Origin: Gnetum montanum
Lineage: Eukaryota; Streptophyta; Gnetopsida; Gnetales; Gnetaceae
Length of the DNA: 64,000 bases
Direction of reading: 5' to 3'
Assembly (NCBI GenBank): GCA_015680685.1
Contig: MNCI01003938.1
Location: 564,110-628,109 of the forward strand
Positions within the stretch are counted from its first letter, which is position 1, and every line of letters begins with the position of its first letter. The translations under genes were made by a program, and so were the position numbers. Below the pieces are notes generated by a model that saw nothing but the letters and a program-made list of their open reading frames with translations, did no database searches and was not told the DNA's origin. Positions 33,122 to 45,175 of the stretch are shown here, one piece after another.

Positions 33122-36100
33122 TCAACCATCAATCCTCAGTTGTCTCTTAATGGCCTTCACATTGAGTGTTGTGTAAGGGCGGGGGATTTACGATCTGACT
33201 CCTCTACGCCGCCATCTGGAAATGGCAGGTTGGCCCAAGATAGACTGTCATCATTAGTGTCGATTTGTTGAGGGCTTTGGGGATAGGTTTGATAATCCGA
33301 TGTTTCTATTTCCGAACCTCGTTCTTCTTCAATGTTGTTGACAGTCCTGGGGGTGATTTCATTACCGCGTATTACAACCTCCCCTCCAGCGTAGGGTAGG
33401 TGTATCTTTTGGTGTATCGGTGATGAAACCGCCCTCAGCTGGGCTAACCACGACCTCCCTAAGATCAAGTTGAATCCAGGCATCTCCTCGATGACTAGGA
33501 ATGTGGCCTCTATTGGGAATTGATCTCCTGCCACAAATTTGATACGGACCATCCCTTTGACCTGAACCCTTGCCCCATTGAACGATTTTATGCAAGCTAT
33601 CATCGTGGGAGTGATCTGGTCGACCAGACCCAACCTATCCATGATGGAATAAGGAATGACATTTGTAGCTGCGCCATCGTCCACGTGTACCCTCCGGATT
33701 CGGTACTGACCGACCCGAATGGTGATGAACATGGGTTCAGTTGTCACCTGACCTTTCTCAGGATCGTCTTTGATAGACTCATCATGAAAGGTCAGCGAGG
33801 TAGGCGTAGATTGCTCAGCTTCGGAAGAAAACATGACAGCATGTATCGCTTCATCCTCCGCTGGCAAGCTTTCATTCACAGAAATGGATGTAAGCATGCA
33901 GACCATAGCCTCACGGTGTTCCCGGGACATTATAAGTAGGTCATAGAGGCTCAGTGTTGTATTTTTCTGTTTGAGAGCCTGTTTGACCTGTGTAAACGCG
34001 TCGAGGAGGTCCTTCTCTCGGCTGGGTTGTTTATCTCCCTTGTCCTCTTCCATTCGGCCCAAGAGACGAATCTCCCGAGGTGGAACGGTGTCGGTCGGGG
34101 GGGTTGTTCTTTTTCTTGCCAAGAGGAGGTGGTTGCGTTTTCGCACCTTTATTCTATTTCTGAGGTACAAGCGAAGGCACAGAGGCCAGGGGCCTAGGCT
34201 TAGGGAAGCCGAGCGTAAAATGATCTTTCATCGCATTAACAGAGGTGTCCTCTCCCTTTCGCTTGTCAGGTGATGATTGACGATTTTGGTTAGAGGTCTG
34301 CCCCTGCGTGAGAGGAGCAGCCGGTGGTTCTGGCGCCCTAATGATGAAGGGTGCCCTAGGCATGGGCGTGGACAAAGCCGCGACTTGTCTGTTACTGTGT
34401 GGCTGAGTGGTATTCTGCGAAGGTGCCCGTATAATGAAAGGTGGCTCGAGACACCATTGGCTGCTGATGAAAGGTTTGCCCCCCTTGGTGAGTTGGTAGG
34501 TACACGCAAAACAAATGGTTGTTTGGGTAGTACTTTCCTCTCACTGTCCGTACTCACTACGTTGATCGTGTAAGGTGCGTCGTTTGCGTTTAGCGGATCC
34601 TTATACACGTGCAACGCTTGGTTTTCTGGACGCGTTGGATTACTGCCGTCTAATTTTATATGACCATCGTCGATCATGCATTGAATATCGTCCTTCAATG
34701 CCCAGCAGTAATCTGTGTCATGACCACACAGTTGGTGGTAGTCACAAAAATGGTCCAGCCTGAAAGATTTCGGAATTGATGGCTCGTTAGGCAGGGCTAA
34801 AGAAGGATTCTTCAGTAATTCACAATGACGTCTGTGATGCTTCAGAGCTTCTTCGGATACCCTTTTGGGTTGCATATATCTGGCCCCTAACAATTATTTC
34901 AACAGTTCTGAATGTTTTACAGGCAGGGCTGTATACTTTGAGCGGTCTTTACGCTCAAAGTTTGGTTTTGGCTGTGGGGAGCCTTCAAGGGCAGCCGTGT
35001 CCTGGCTGGTGCTACCTGCACTGGCTGTGGTCTCAGGAGGCACCGTAGGTGCCTTTTTGTTCTTGTTCTTTGTGCCTTCAGCCGGCGCAGCCACTGTCAT
35101 TGTTGTCGCTTTGCTTTTGTCCTTGCCTTTGTTGTGTGCATTTTTGTAGGTGACATACGCTGGGTCTTTGCTGGCCTTCGCGGCATCTTGAATGCTTCTA
35201 ATTTGAGTGACAGCCTGATGTAAGGAGTTGGGGGAAAGATAATATAGCTTTAACTTGATAAAGTCATTGACTGCTCCTTTGTAGATGGCCAGCAAATGTG
35301 AGTCCGCGATTGGCTCACGGATTTCATTCAAAGTAGCATTCTAGCGCTGTATGAACTTCTAGACTGGTTCGAGAGGATCCTGTTTTACTCCCATGAGTTG
35401 ATCTAACATGACTTCCGGCTTTAAGTTGTATTTAAAGCGAGTCACGAATTGTGTCAGAAGCTCTTCCAAGGTTGAAATGGAAGAGCGTGGGAGGGCTCGA
35501 TACCAATCTAGAGCTTTCCCTGTCAAAGACATAGCAAAGACTCGGATAATCGTGTGAGGCCACTACTGCAACAACAAGGATTCGGATCTAAAAGTGACCA
35601 AGTGAGCATTAGGATCCCCCTCCCCATTATACTTGGTAAAATGAGGTAAGGACATCCCAGGTGGCAACGACAACATGGGAACCGCTAGACTAATGGGATC
35701 ATCTTGGTAAAAGTCCATGATCTATACCATGTTTGAGCCAGCGGCCTTAAGACGCCTTACCTCCTCTGTGAGGGTTTGAATAAGTAGAAAGGCTTGGTCC
35801 AGACCTGTTGATGGAGGTGTCTATGTAGGAGGAGCAGGGGGCTGACCTGGGAAAGCAGGGCCAGGCGGTGGAAATGATGGGATGGTTTGGCCAGTAGATG
35901 GTGAGGCAAGGATCCTTGCAGGCAGGGATGCCTGTGAAGACCACCATTCACCGGTTTGGGAAGAGAGATTGGCCGCCGCCGGCTGAGCGAGATAAGGATA
36001 GGGATATTGCGGGTTCACCTGCGGAATATGCGTTGCGGGTGCCACTGAGGGCTGCACACCGTACACTGCAGACTGGTTGTGTTGTGCCACGGGGTAGGTC

Positions 36101-36912
36101 CACTGACTCACGACAAGTTGTTGGAAAGGCAGCTGTGGCTGCACGACGACAGTGATTTGTTGGGTTGGAGGGGGTGGCAAAGATAAGGTTTGCGTCAGGC
36201 GAGTTGTGGATACGATTTGGGGTTGGATCTGCAGAATGAAATGGGGCACGGTGGCTGCTGGAACCACCGCCGGAATGCTGAGTACACGTGGTGATGAGAC
36301 CGCCCCCATGTTATTGTGGGGTACTTGCACTTGCAGCCCAGAGGGCTGCGCAGTGCCTTGCGGAATGATAGGGATATGCGTTTGTGCGGTCATGGCTGGA
36401 TTGAGCGAGGTGGCCTCTCCGTTAAGAGGGAATAATGGGTTGACATAAGTGTGGGGATTAAGGGTGTGATACGAATGCTCAGACTGGGCTGCAAACTCAT
36501 CATCTTCTTCCTCCCCATTCCAGGGTTCCGTCATAGCCCGTGCAGCCTGGCTCTTAGCCATGACCAACTGTGTTATAATTTCATGTTGCTGGTCTGTTAA
36601 AGGGATGATGTCATAGGTTGTTGGGGTGAAATCCTGGCCCCCCCGATGGATCATCTCGAAATTTTGCTTCGCCTCGATTTCGGCTCGGCTAAGGGCAAGC
36701 TTCACCTAGATCTTGACGTAGATAAAGTTGTATTCCTCAGGGGTCACGATGGTAAATATTGGGTCCTTTCCCTATAGCCTCAATGATCGACGCGATGGTC
36801 CCTGAGGTCCCGCTGCACCAGGAGCTGGCCTGGTGACAACGATAGGGTTCACAGATGTGGCACCCAAGTCAGCAGCGACCATGGCGGTTGTGGTTTTGTA
36901 AGATGGATCCAT
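33122..36912 (-). pseudogene. gag-pro: Outer gag-pro
   Basis: ATG 36912 (MDPSYKTTTAMV) leads into the same frame as 36705-35821 and 35331-34228. Compensating frameshifts lie near 34440 and 34160, and another near 33190 before the TGA at 33122-33124. Domains: gag core about 35650-35330 (KYNGEGDPNAHL, FVTRFKYNLKPEVML), variant knuckle CDYHQLCGHDTDYC near 34750, protease about 33720-33400 with VHVDDGAATNVI and LILGRSWL. Stops at 36772, 35359 and 35341 replace Gln, Gln and Trp of the inner copy. Its C-terminus stays basic like the inner one, supporting a genuine stop before RT. Confidence 0.9.
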
Positions 36913-37148
36913 TGATCAGGTAGATTAATTGACAATAAACGACTGGATCTAAGAGAAAAAGCGATGGACAAAGAAGATCGCGTTTAGGCTTTCTACCCTA
37001 TAGGATTCCAGAGGAATCGTTAAGGTAACCGATCTACACCTCACGAACTTTCGTAAACTTCCGTAGAGGTATTACGTTCACATTTTCGGCAACGTGGGTA
37101 TAGATCGCTAACAGGGCTACCCATAAAAAATACGAATCGGAGCCTGGA
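36913..37148 (-). other. Short 5' leader of outer element
   Basis: The leader is only 236 bases between primer site and gag ATG, against 617 in the inner element. It lacks the GCGTAAAC-rich segment and nothing else is recognisable. Confidence 0.5.
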
Positions 37149-37165
37149 CCCTCCTTCTAGCACCA
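37149..37165 (-). other. Primer binding site of outer element
   Basis: On the - strand, TGGTGCTAGAAGGAGGG lies six bases after the 5' LTR end. It differs from the inner site at two positions, and TGG-T-G suggests one C-to-T decay. Confidence 0.75.
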
Positions 37166-37171
37166 GAAAAC

Positions 37172-38755
37172 TGTAACGATGGAAAATGTCGGCAGCTGGA
37201 AAATGCTAAACAAAATTCCGTGTACACAGTTTTGACCACGGATCCGTGCGAGGGCTATGCTGGAAAAACGAATCCGCGGCGCACTGAACGGTCTTGTCAA
37301 TTAGACAGGGACTTATTAAATCAGTAAACCGATGGAGATTGTGAATATTTCGTGGATCGATTTGATTCGACGAGTTGCAAAATGAGGGGAAAACAACGTA
37401 GACGAATTATAACGATGATAACGCTAACACGATAAGAGGAGGTAGACACGAGAGAAATGCGTGGTTTCAAGATCTACGCTTTGACTTGAAGAATAAATAT
37501 TTTGTATACCACGTTATAGTGATGGAGACCTCGATTACTTGATATGAAGCAAACACAAAATAACAAGAAAACTGTCCAAGCAAAAGTACAGAATGAAGTC
37601 CGATCTACCTCGTAGGCCAGAGATGGGAAGCAAGGAAGGTCAAGTACTGACGTCTATCGATCAACTGCTTCTGATAAATATAAACTCACAAACCACACCA
37701 GATGATCTGTTGATCTCTGATCTGCTCCTTTTGCCTTAGGCAGTCTTTGCTCGAAACTGCCGACGATCACCAATGGAGAAAGTTGTGTCTTCGCCAAAAG
37801 GGGTAATCGCTTCTGCTGCCAATGTTCGGGTGAAATTTCTCCTGTCTTTGTTGAAAGATAGTGCTGCCAAATGATTGCCAGAAAATGCTTCTCTCTCTCT
37901 CTCTGTCTGGGTGTTCTCCTCTATTCTGTCTTGTTGCCTCTATTTTTCTTCGCCAACTAGGGCATTTATAGGCTTGACAATATGTGGAGAAGGGATGGTT
38001 GTGATGACACGTGTCTCAGACCTTTCGAAATGTCGTTGACCTAACCAGCTTTGTGTTGAACTTTATGATTACGCACAATACACTCATTTGCGTACTGTGC
38101 GTGTGAATAACAGATGTGCGTCGGGCATGTCTCAGCTGACTTTAGGCTACATTACGCTCATTCGCGTTGTGTCACGTGCGAGAGCGTAACAAAGCATGAA
38201 AACAATGTATTCAAGCTATTTTATGCTCGTTTACACCACCGAGCGTAGTGAAGCGTAAACGATGATTAGCTTGGCAATGCATTATGTTGAGATACGCTGC
38301 ATTGCGTAACGAGGGTAAGGTGATATATCCGCAAGAAAAGGAAAAAGAGTTGATCTGTTGCACTTCTTCTGGACTTTCTTTGACTTTTTCGAAGCTCATT
38401 ACGCTGCCGTGCGTAACAGAGCGTAAACTCGACCTTGGACAAAAGACTTAGCAAAATATACGAGAAGTCGCATATTACGCTGCTTAAGCCTCTCTAGATG
38501 CCGAAGTAAGTTGCCTTCTGATACTAGACTATGTTGAACAGAATCACGCTAAGCGTCATTACGCTACGTCGCGTGATATAGCGTGCAAAGATAAAACATA
38601 GTGATGTTGGAAATCTGCAAAGGAAATCGAAGACTTGATGCTACGTGTCTCTTTGCCTTACTTTGCCTTGTTCTCCCTTCTGGAATTCGGTCATGTATTC
38701 TTGCTTGATCGCGAATCTTTGCTTGAGGCCGACTCACAATTTTCACGGTGTTTCA
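37172..38755 (-). repeat. 5' LTR of outer Tat-like element
   Basis: This 1584-bp LTR has TG...CA ends and pairs with 3631-5213. The - strand TATA box CTATAAATG lies at about 37964-37972. The U3 part (38060-38600) is rich in TTACGC/GCGTAA words. It drives the - strand genomic transcript of the element. Confidence 0.93.
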
Positions 38756-38760
38756 CTTAA
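38756..38760. repeat. Target site duplication CTTAA, right copy
   Basis: Identical to 3626-3630; closes the outer element. Confidence 0.93.
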
Positions 38761-41014
38761 TGCTTGCAAAAACAATTATCAAAAGTTCTTCTTTGGGGAA
38801 AGAAGCTCTATTTTCTCGAGAATTTTAGCTGATGTCTAACTCTTTCTTGATTAGGGATGTGCTCTTATTTATAGGTTAGAATGCCTTATAGATCATGAAA
38901 GACTGATGCATTGGGATCCATAGAAATTTCTAGAAGCTTTTGGATAGGAGAAATTACATATGTAACTATAATAGATGTCAAAAATGTTGTTGGCATAGAA
39001 AAATAACACCAAACATCAAAAGATAAAAATGATGCTATACATCAAGCAAAAGAATAACATTGGATGTTGAGCATCAAAATTGATGTTGGCACTATAAGTA
39101 AGGATTGACATGGGAAATGACACCAAACATCAAAATTGAAATATGGAAGAGAATCAACCAAAAATGATGCCATAATGAATGTGAAACGTCAATTTTGGGA
39201 CATGCTAAGGAGATGACAACCATGAACAATGTTGCTAATGATGCAAGATGTCAAAGTTGGGAACTCTTAAAGATAAATAGAGCCATGGAATCTATAAAAT
39301 ATACTTGAAACTTTGACTTATGTAGAATAAGAAAAAGTAGGTACAACACTTCTAAACATTAAATTGAAATAGTTTTTCATTACACAAAAACCTTATGAAT
39401 CCATTAAACTAGTTTAGTTTGAATAATCTTTTGCAAAATGCTTGCATATTTTAATATTATCCTATTAAGATCAAACTTATAACTTGTAAAATGCAAGTTG
39501 CATGGCTTGATATAGTATATATAATATAAAAATGAAATGAGAAGAAAATTTAATTTTAACCATCATAATAGAATAGTGGATCAAACCTTGAAAAAATGTT
39601 CTATTAATCAAAATAAAGCATCAAATATATATGTAACATTTGACAAACTATATAGAAAGGGTAAAAAAATACACAAGTAACATATGATAAAATAGATAGA
39701 AATAACATGAAAGGAAAGAATCAACAAATTTGGGGATGCTTTTTTTGGAATTCATCCTTACAATAAGGCCAATAACAAAAGAAAAAAGCATCCTTTTGGA
39801 AATTCACATCTTACCAAAGACCAATTATAATTAATAGTACAAATAGAATGAAAAAAAAAAGAATTAAACCAATGATATGACAACCAAAATTAAAAAGAAG
39901 AGTTCCCTTATAGAGAATTCTGCTAAATAAGGTTACTTGCACTAGAGCCTCTATCGCTCATAAATCTAAACCAAGGCCTCCAATTGAACCTTTAGAGCTT
40001 AGGATATAATTTGGAAATGGACAAGGTAGAAGATTTGCAATTTCTCCACAATAGTTAGATGATTAATATTTGAATATTTTATTTTCTAAAAAATGATATT
40101 GCATCTACACTTCCAAATACAAAAGATAATAATAGGTCTGATAACATTACCAAGAAATCTAAAATTCATGAAATTAATAAGCAAAAGGCCAGAAAAAAAT
40201 CTTGAGATAGTTAATAATTTGAAATAACTTTGCATACCTAGATTAGAGTGTGTTAAGTAAAAGGAAATTACCAAAGAATATGAATAAAATCATCCATAGC
40301 TGCAGAGAGAGGTCAAATAGGAGTATGAACCTTAAGATGTTTAAGGCATTTGCAAATAGATAAACCCTAGGGAAGAAGATACCAAAGAAACTATTGAATT
40401 TTAGGTAGAGTAGGAAGCTTCCATATGCACTTGAAGGTGGACATCTAAAAATTTTTTGATTATTGTTTGTGTCAAAATTTGTTGCAACAATTAACAATAA
40501 TTCAGAAGTTGTGCAAAAGTTGAAATTTAACATGTAGCTTATAAGGCAAAAGTTTCAATCCGTTAGTTCAATAAAGACCATGAAAAATACCTTACAATGA
40601 AGCATCCAACTATAAATAGTGGTGAACAAAATTATAAATTTGATCAAAATAATGATGTATGGCTATAGATACCTCATAAAAATTATCAAACATTTCCCAA
40701 AAAATCCATTAATTGGCAAGACATAAATAGCTAAGAGAAATCACATCCCTCTAAAACCAAGAAGTAGACAGATGAGAATTCATAGTAGCATAAGGAGCAG
40801 GTGAAAGAGGTAATCACCATGGACAAAGCTTAGGAAGAAGATTTGGATTGATTTTGAAATTAGTCTAATATATGTAATGGTGTAATACCTACCAAGCTCT
40901 CTAAATACTTTTGAAGACATGAGATCCAAAAATGATAATCATATGAGGAGAAAGAATCCAATTAGCAAAGTGGATACCTTTCCAAAATGCCTTTTCTTTT
41001 AGGAAATTCTTTTC
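38761..41014. other. AT-rich region without recognisable genes
   Basis: It contains irregular ATCAAAA/GATGTC repeats at 38980-39260 and only short chance ORFs. It is continuous with the DNA left of 3626. A possible - strand TATA near 38870 might mark an old LTR, but no partner is seen in the window. Confidence 0.4.
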
Positions 41015-41843
41015 AGAGTCTTTTGATGATCATGAGGATGCATATGAGGTAGTAGGAGAATGGTGTTGGCTTGTCCTCCTATGATGAATCTAATGTTCAT
41101 CTCTATGGGATCTAGCAAGAACTCTTGGCCTTGAGTCCCACTTGTACCTTGAGTCTTTTGCCTCTTACTTGAACTTCTCTGCTAGTTCAGAGTGTGATTT
41201 ATTGTTGATAGGTTTATCCAGTTGAATGATAGGCATTTGTGACTGGAACTCATGATTTTGGTGGTGTTGTTTAGCAATGAATGCATCTCTATCAAGCTCC
41301 TCCAAGACAATAGCAGAATTAACTATCTTTCCTTTGTCTTGTTCATGTCTTGCCTCCATGGCTTGGTACTTCCTTAACTGCTCCTCAATAGGCTCATATG
41401 GATGGATCATGTATCTGGTTTCATGATACCTCTAATTGCTTCACTCAATTTCATCCCCTTAAGAGTAGTTTGGAGCATAAGGGGCGTTGAACATTTTGGT
41501 GGCAGAACAACGTTCCCTTGTAGATCTCTCCATCTAAGTTGCTAGTCTTGATGAAAGATGAATGTGAAGTCGAGATAGTAAGGATCACGATGAGCATATG
41601 AAATCCTTATTTGCATTGGCATACTCCAGTCTTCTTCTTCTTCAATTTTGTCACTACTTTTCCTTGGTTCCCTAGCAGGTGATGTGGTATTCTTATTTAA
41701 AGTTCTGTTATATTTTTTTTAGATGTTCATTTTAAGTGTGCTTTTGTTAGGGTTATGAAATTTAAATTTTTGTTCCAAGTACAATGAACTTTGTGAAATT
41801 AATTACTAAGCATACATTGACTTGTTGTCGGCAATAGTGCCAA
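41015..41843 (-). pseudogene. gag: Athila-like gag 5' fragment (A3)
   Basis: The - strand ORF 41410-41165 (MIHPYEPIEEQLRKYQAM...) is nearly identical to the A2 gag N-terminus at 61127-60850, and nucleotide identity extends over 41015-41843. It adjoins an LTR through a primer site (41827-41842), so it is the 5' end of an element whose remainder is gone. Left of 41015 similarity stops. Confidence 0.8.
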
Positions 41844-42711
41844 TGATAAGTGGTGGAGTAATCCAACACCCAACCATATAAGTTATGAATGTTCATGCAT
41901 AGCTTGATCATAATCCATGGATGAGGCAATGTCATTATGCTAGTAATTGGTTAAAGTTCAGGATCGTTGTCTTCCCACATGAGCTAGTAAAATCTAGGTG
42001 TATGGTTTAACTCATTGTGAGGTATATGATCACTGATGCTGTGTTGGAAATGTCTCCTAGCTATGATGGTAAAGTGTGAAAATAATTCTAAGTTTGAGGA
42101 AAAGGATAAAATAATCTACTCTAGCCTAGAGCGATGAGTATCCATTCTTGGTTTGTTGTACATGCCTTGGGCTCATGTAACTATTATTAGGATTACCAAA
42201 TGAGTTCACTATTGAGTGAATCAAGTGAAACCACTACTAGGTTGCCAAACAAGCACACTTAAATGCTTGAAACTAATCATACTCATTCCACTTTACTATG
42301 AATAAGGAAAGTAAAGTCCTTAAAGAATGTAACTAATTAAATTAGGAAAACATTAAGAATTATGCTAAGTAAAATAATAAAGCTAAGTGGATGCTACAAT
42401 GATGGAAAGTAATCTCAATCTTTATTTTTGTCATGAATTATGCCCAAGTACACTTCACTCAAATAAAGACTCTAAATAACTGCTCAACATCACACTATAG
42501 GTATTCACTCTATCGCTAAAGTACAAAAACAAACTACAAGAGTCTACCTATGGTTGGAATGAAAGTTGTTTGGACCATGCACCTAAGTGTCATATTTCTA
42601 GGCCTACATGTGTTTGCGATATCAAATATTTAACATCATAGCTTGTGCCCTGATATCAGAGATCCGATATCATTGCTCGATATCTTATTTGGTAAAAAAC
42701 TTGATTTATTC
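41844..42711 (-). repeat. Athila-like LTR shared by A3 (5') and A2 (3')
   Basis: It starts TGATAAG and ends near GATTTAT; it matches 62482-63410. Left neighbour: primer site reading TGGCACTATTGCCGAC on the - strand. Right neighbour: a purine-rich stretch (GGAGAAGAGA on the - strand) acceptable as a polypurine tract. An LTR with both neighbours indicates a tandem arrangement. Confidence 0.8.
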
Positions 42712-45175
42712 TCTTCTCCAAGATGGATGCTCTCCTCCAAGATGTTTTTTTTCTTCTTCATAGTGGTCAATCTCATATTATCAGTAGCAAGTTATTTATT
42801 TTATTCTTGGACTATGATGAATGCCTTAGCATGTGCACATGTTTGTGCTTCTACTACAGAGGCATTCCACACTGCTTTCTCCTTCTCCAATGCCATCTAT
42901 TTATTCTTTTCAATTAGGTGGTTCATTTATTTAGTTTTGAACTATTCTATCTGGTCAAGTGCAATGAATTAAGTTGGATCTCTTCATTTAGTCTCAGGGT
43001 TGCGAGCTCTTCATGTAATCTTAGAATTTCATTTTCTACATGCTCTACCCTTGTATCTACCATGACTAGCTTTCCTTGATAGTGATGAGCTTCGGCTGTA
43101 CTACAGTGACATCATTGGGGATGTTGAAGAGTGTTTTCATGACTTGTCTAGTCTACAGTAGTTTATCAACCACATCTTTATGGTTAGTAGGAGTCATTGA
43201 GGTTCTAGTTAACATTTGAACATCTTTGGCTTTAGTTAGATCTACCAGTGGCACAACAAATACATTGAAAGATTCTTTGATGTGATTAGTGATCACCTCT
43301 ACTTTTCCCACTGCATCTTGGTATTGCATTACTGCTACTTTGGCTCCCTCTTCAGTCTCAAGCACCACTTGGAATGATGCAACATTTCCAAAGATTTTTT
43401 GTGACCATTGAACCTCTTCTCCTGATTGTAGTGAGATCTATCCACTTGCTGGATCTGTTGAAACTATGGACTGGATGGCACTTTCAATAACTTTGTAAAG
43501 GTTGGCCTCCTCCATTGTTCCCTAGCTGATGGTTTTTATAATATATTATAGATGACTCATCATTGGTCTATAGTCTTGCAATGATGATGGTGGAACTTGT
43601 TGTTGTTACTGTTATTGCTCTTGGTGTTGCTGCTACTCCTATTGTTGCTCTTACTCTTCTTCTTGTTGGTCTTCGCCTTGATCCTTCTTGGGTGATATTG
43701 GTTTAAGAAATTTAGCATATGAAGCATTTTAGGCTCTCTAGGAAACGTTATTAGTGTATCCTAGGATTTTGGCTCGCTTGCATAGCTTTCTGATAAGATA
43801 GAGAAATGGAAGTGTTGGATTTCCTACCTTTCTTTCTTTAAACTACCTCTAAATTTCCATAAAATAAAGTTGTGTGAGGTTGGCTTCCTCTTCAGTCTCA
43901 AGCACCACTTGGAATGATGCAACATTTCCAAAGATTTTTTGTGACCATTGAACCTCTTCTCCTGATTGTAGTGAGATCTATCCACTTGCTGGATCTGTTG
44001 AAACTATGGACTGGATGGCACTTTTAATAACTTTGTAAAGGTTGTCCTCCTCCATTGTTCCCTAGCTGATGGTTTTTATAATCTATTATCGATGACTCAT
44101 CATTGGTCTATAGTCTTGCAACGATGATGATGGAACTTATTGTTGTTGCTGTTATTGCTCTTGGTGTTGCTGCTATTCCTATTGTTGCTCTTACTCTTCT
44201 TCTTGTTGGTCTTCGTCTTGATCCTTCTTGGGTGATATTGGTTTAAGAAATTTAGCATATGAAGCATTTTGGGCTGTCTAGGGAACATTATTAGTGTATC
44301 CTAGGATTTTGGCTCGCTTGCATAGCTTTCTGATAAGATAGAGAAATGGAAGTGTTGGCTTTCCTACCTTTCTTTCTTTAAACTACCTCTAAATTTCCAT
44401 AAAATAAAGTTGTGTGAGGTTGGTATTGTATTTTCCCATCACCATTGCACTTCCTCTAGCTGCATAAGTGGATAGTTGATTGAGTCCTTTTGTTGGGAAC
44501 AAGTGATAGTTGCCAATTTTGAAGTAGATTCTTTTTTCGAGAGTTAGCTCATTATAATGCTTATCTTCTTTGTCATATTTCCATTTTAGCCATAATTTTT
44601 GGGTTTTACTATCCAATTGCATGGCTAGATTTGCTATCCTTGCCCCTTCATTGGGTATGTTGAGCGCTTCAGCTATCGCCTTGATTGAGAATGAGACTAA
44701 GATTCCTCCAATGTTAATAATAGTACCCTCTTTTTTGTTGTGCCAAATTTGATAGGTTTTTCCAACGTATCATTCACCATTATGTGAAAGTGTTAGCCAT
44801 AGTGGTGATGCTCGGAGTTATGCCCTTACTATTTTAGGAACAAATTCCATGAACGGGCCAACATTCATTTTCACAATGACTATGGTTAGAATGGATCTCT
44901 CTTGAATAGCCTAGAGTCCTTGGACCAATTGTCCTTAGCAAGAGTCTCTTGGTGAATTTTAAATGATTGGGCTTCCTGCTCCTTGTGTTATGGTTCCTGT
45001 CCTCCAATTTGTCCTCTACCTTGGCCTCTTGGTCATTTACTTGCACCTTGTGAGAGTCCTCCTTGTGCTCCTCTCTTTGGGACCATTTGCAATCATTCAA
45101 GGGTTTGAAATTACTAAGGTTATCTCATATATTCTTAACAATTCCATACCTTACTCATACCCTTAGTTACATTAA
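42712..45175 (-). pseudogene. A2 downstream ORF region (env-like position)
   Basis: Between the pol remnant and the 3' LTR, - strand segments 45100-44834, 44622-44389 and 43368-43153 are helix-rich, with a glutamine-rich central part and hydrophobic-poor composition. Athila elements carry a downstream 'env-like' or 'putative plant transposon protein' ORF here. I see no signal peptide or transmembrane segment, so 'env' is only positional. Many TAG/TAA stops sit inside poly-Gln runs (CAG/CAA decay). A 540-bp block is duplicated in tandem (43339-44420). Confidence 0.5.
43339..44420. repeat. Tandem duplication of a 540-bp block
   Basis: 43339-43880 and 43879-44420 are almost identical over about 540 bases, including the Gln-rich coding stretch. 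Few differences separate the copies although the surrounding element is heavily decayed, so the duplication is younger than the element or is an assembly error. Confidence 0.88.

Larger units (their letters stand above)
3631..38755 (-). mobile_element. Outer Tat-like Ty3/gypsy element, 35.1 kb including a nested insertion
   Basis: The element is bounded by LTRs starting TGTAACGAT and ending GTGTTTCA, with a CTTAA duplication. Transcription runs right to left: 5' LTR 37172-38755, primer site 37149-37165, gag-pro 36912-33122, dyad repeats 32700-32890, antisense gene (+ strand, 10040-32520, interrupted), pol 9626-6946, dyad repeats 6380-6870, polypurine tract 5214-5228, 3' LTR 3631-5213. Removing the insertion at 10976-29496 leaves about 16.6 kb, in the range of large Tat/Ogre elements. 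Lineage assignment rests on the extra archaeal-type RNase H between RNase H and integrase. All genes are broken and the RT catalytic core is deleted, so the copy is dead. Confidence 0.92.

Noticed and set aside
38980-39260. Irregular ATCAAAA/GATGTC repeats resembling a CRISPR or satellite array
   Set aside because: Spacing and unit length are irregular and there is no defined repeat-spacer structure; this is a plant genome.
42643-42972. + strand ORF with hydrophobic segments, env-like at first sight
   Set aside because: It starts in the LTR and crosses into internal DNA on the strand opposite to the element; hydrophobicity comes from T-rich sequence.
42900-45175. True envelope gene
   Set aside because: The position matches Athila env-like ORFs, but no signal peptide or transmembrane helix is visible in the - strand translation, so only a positional label is given.
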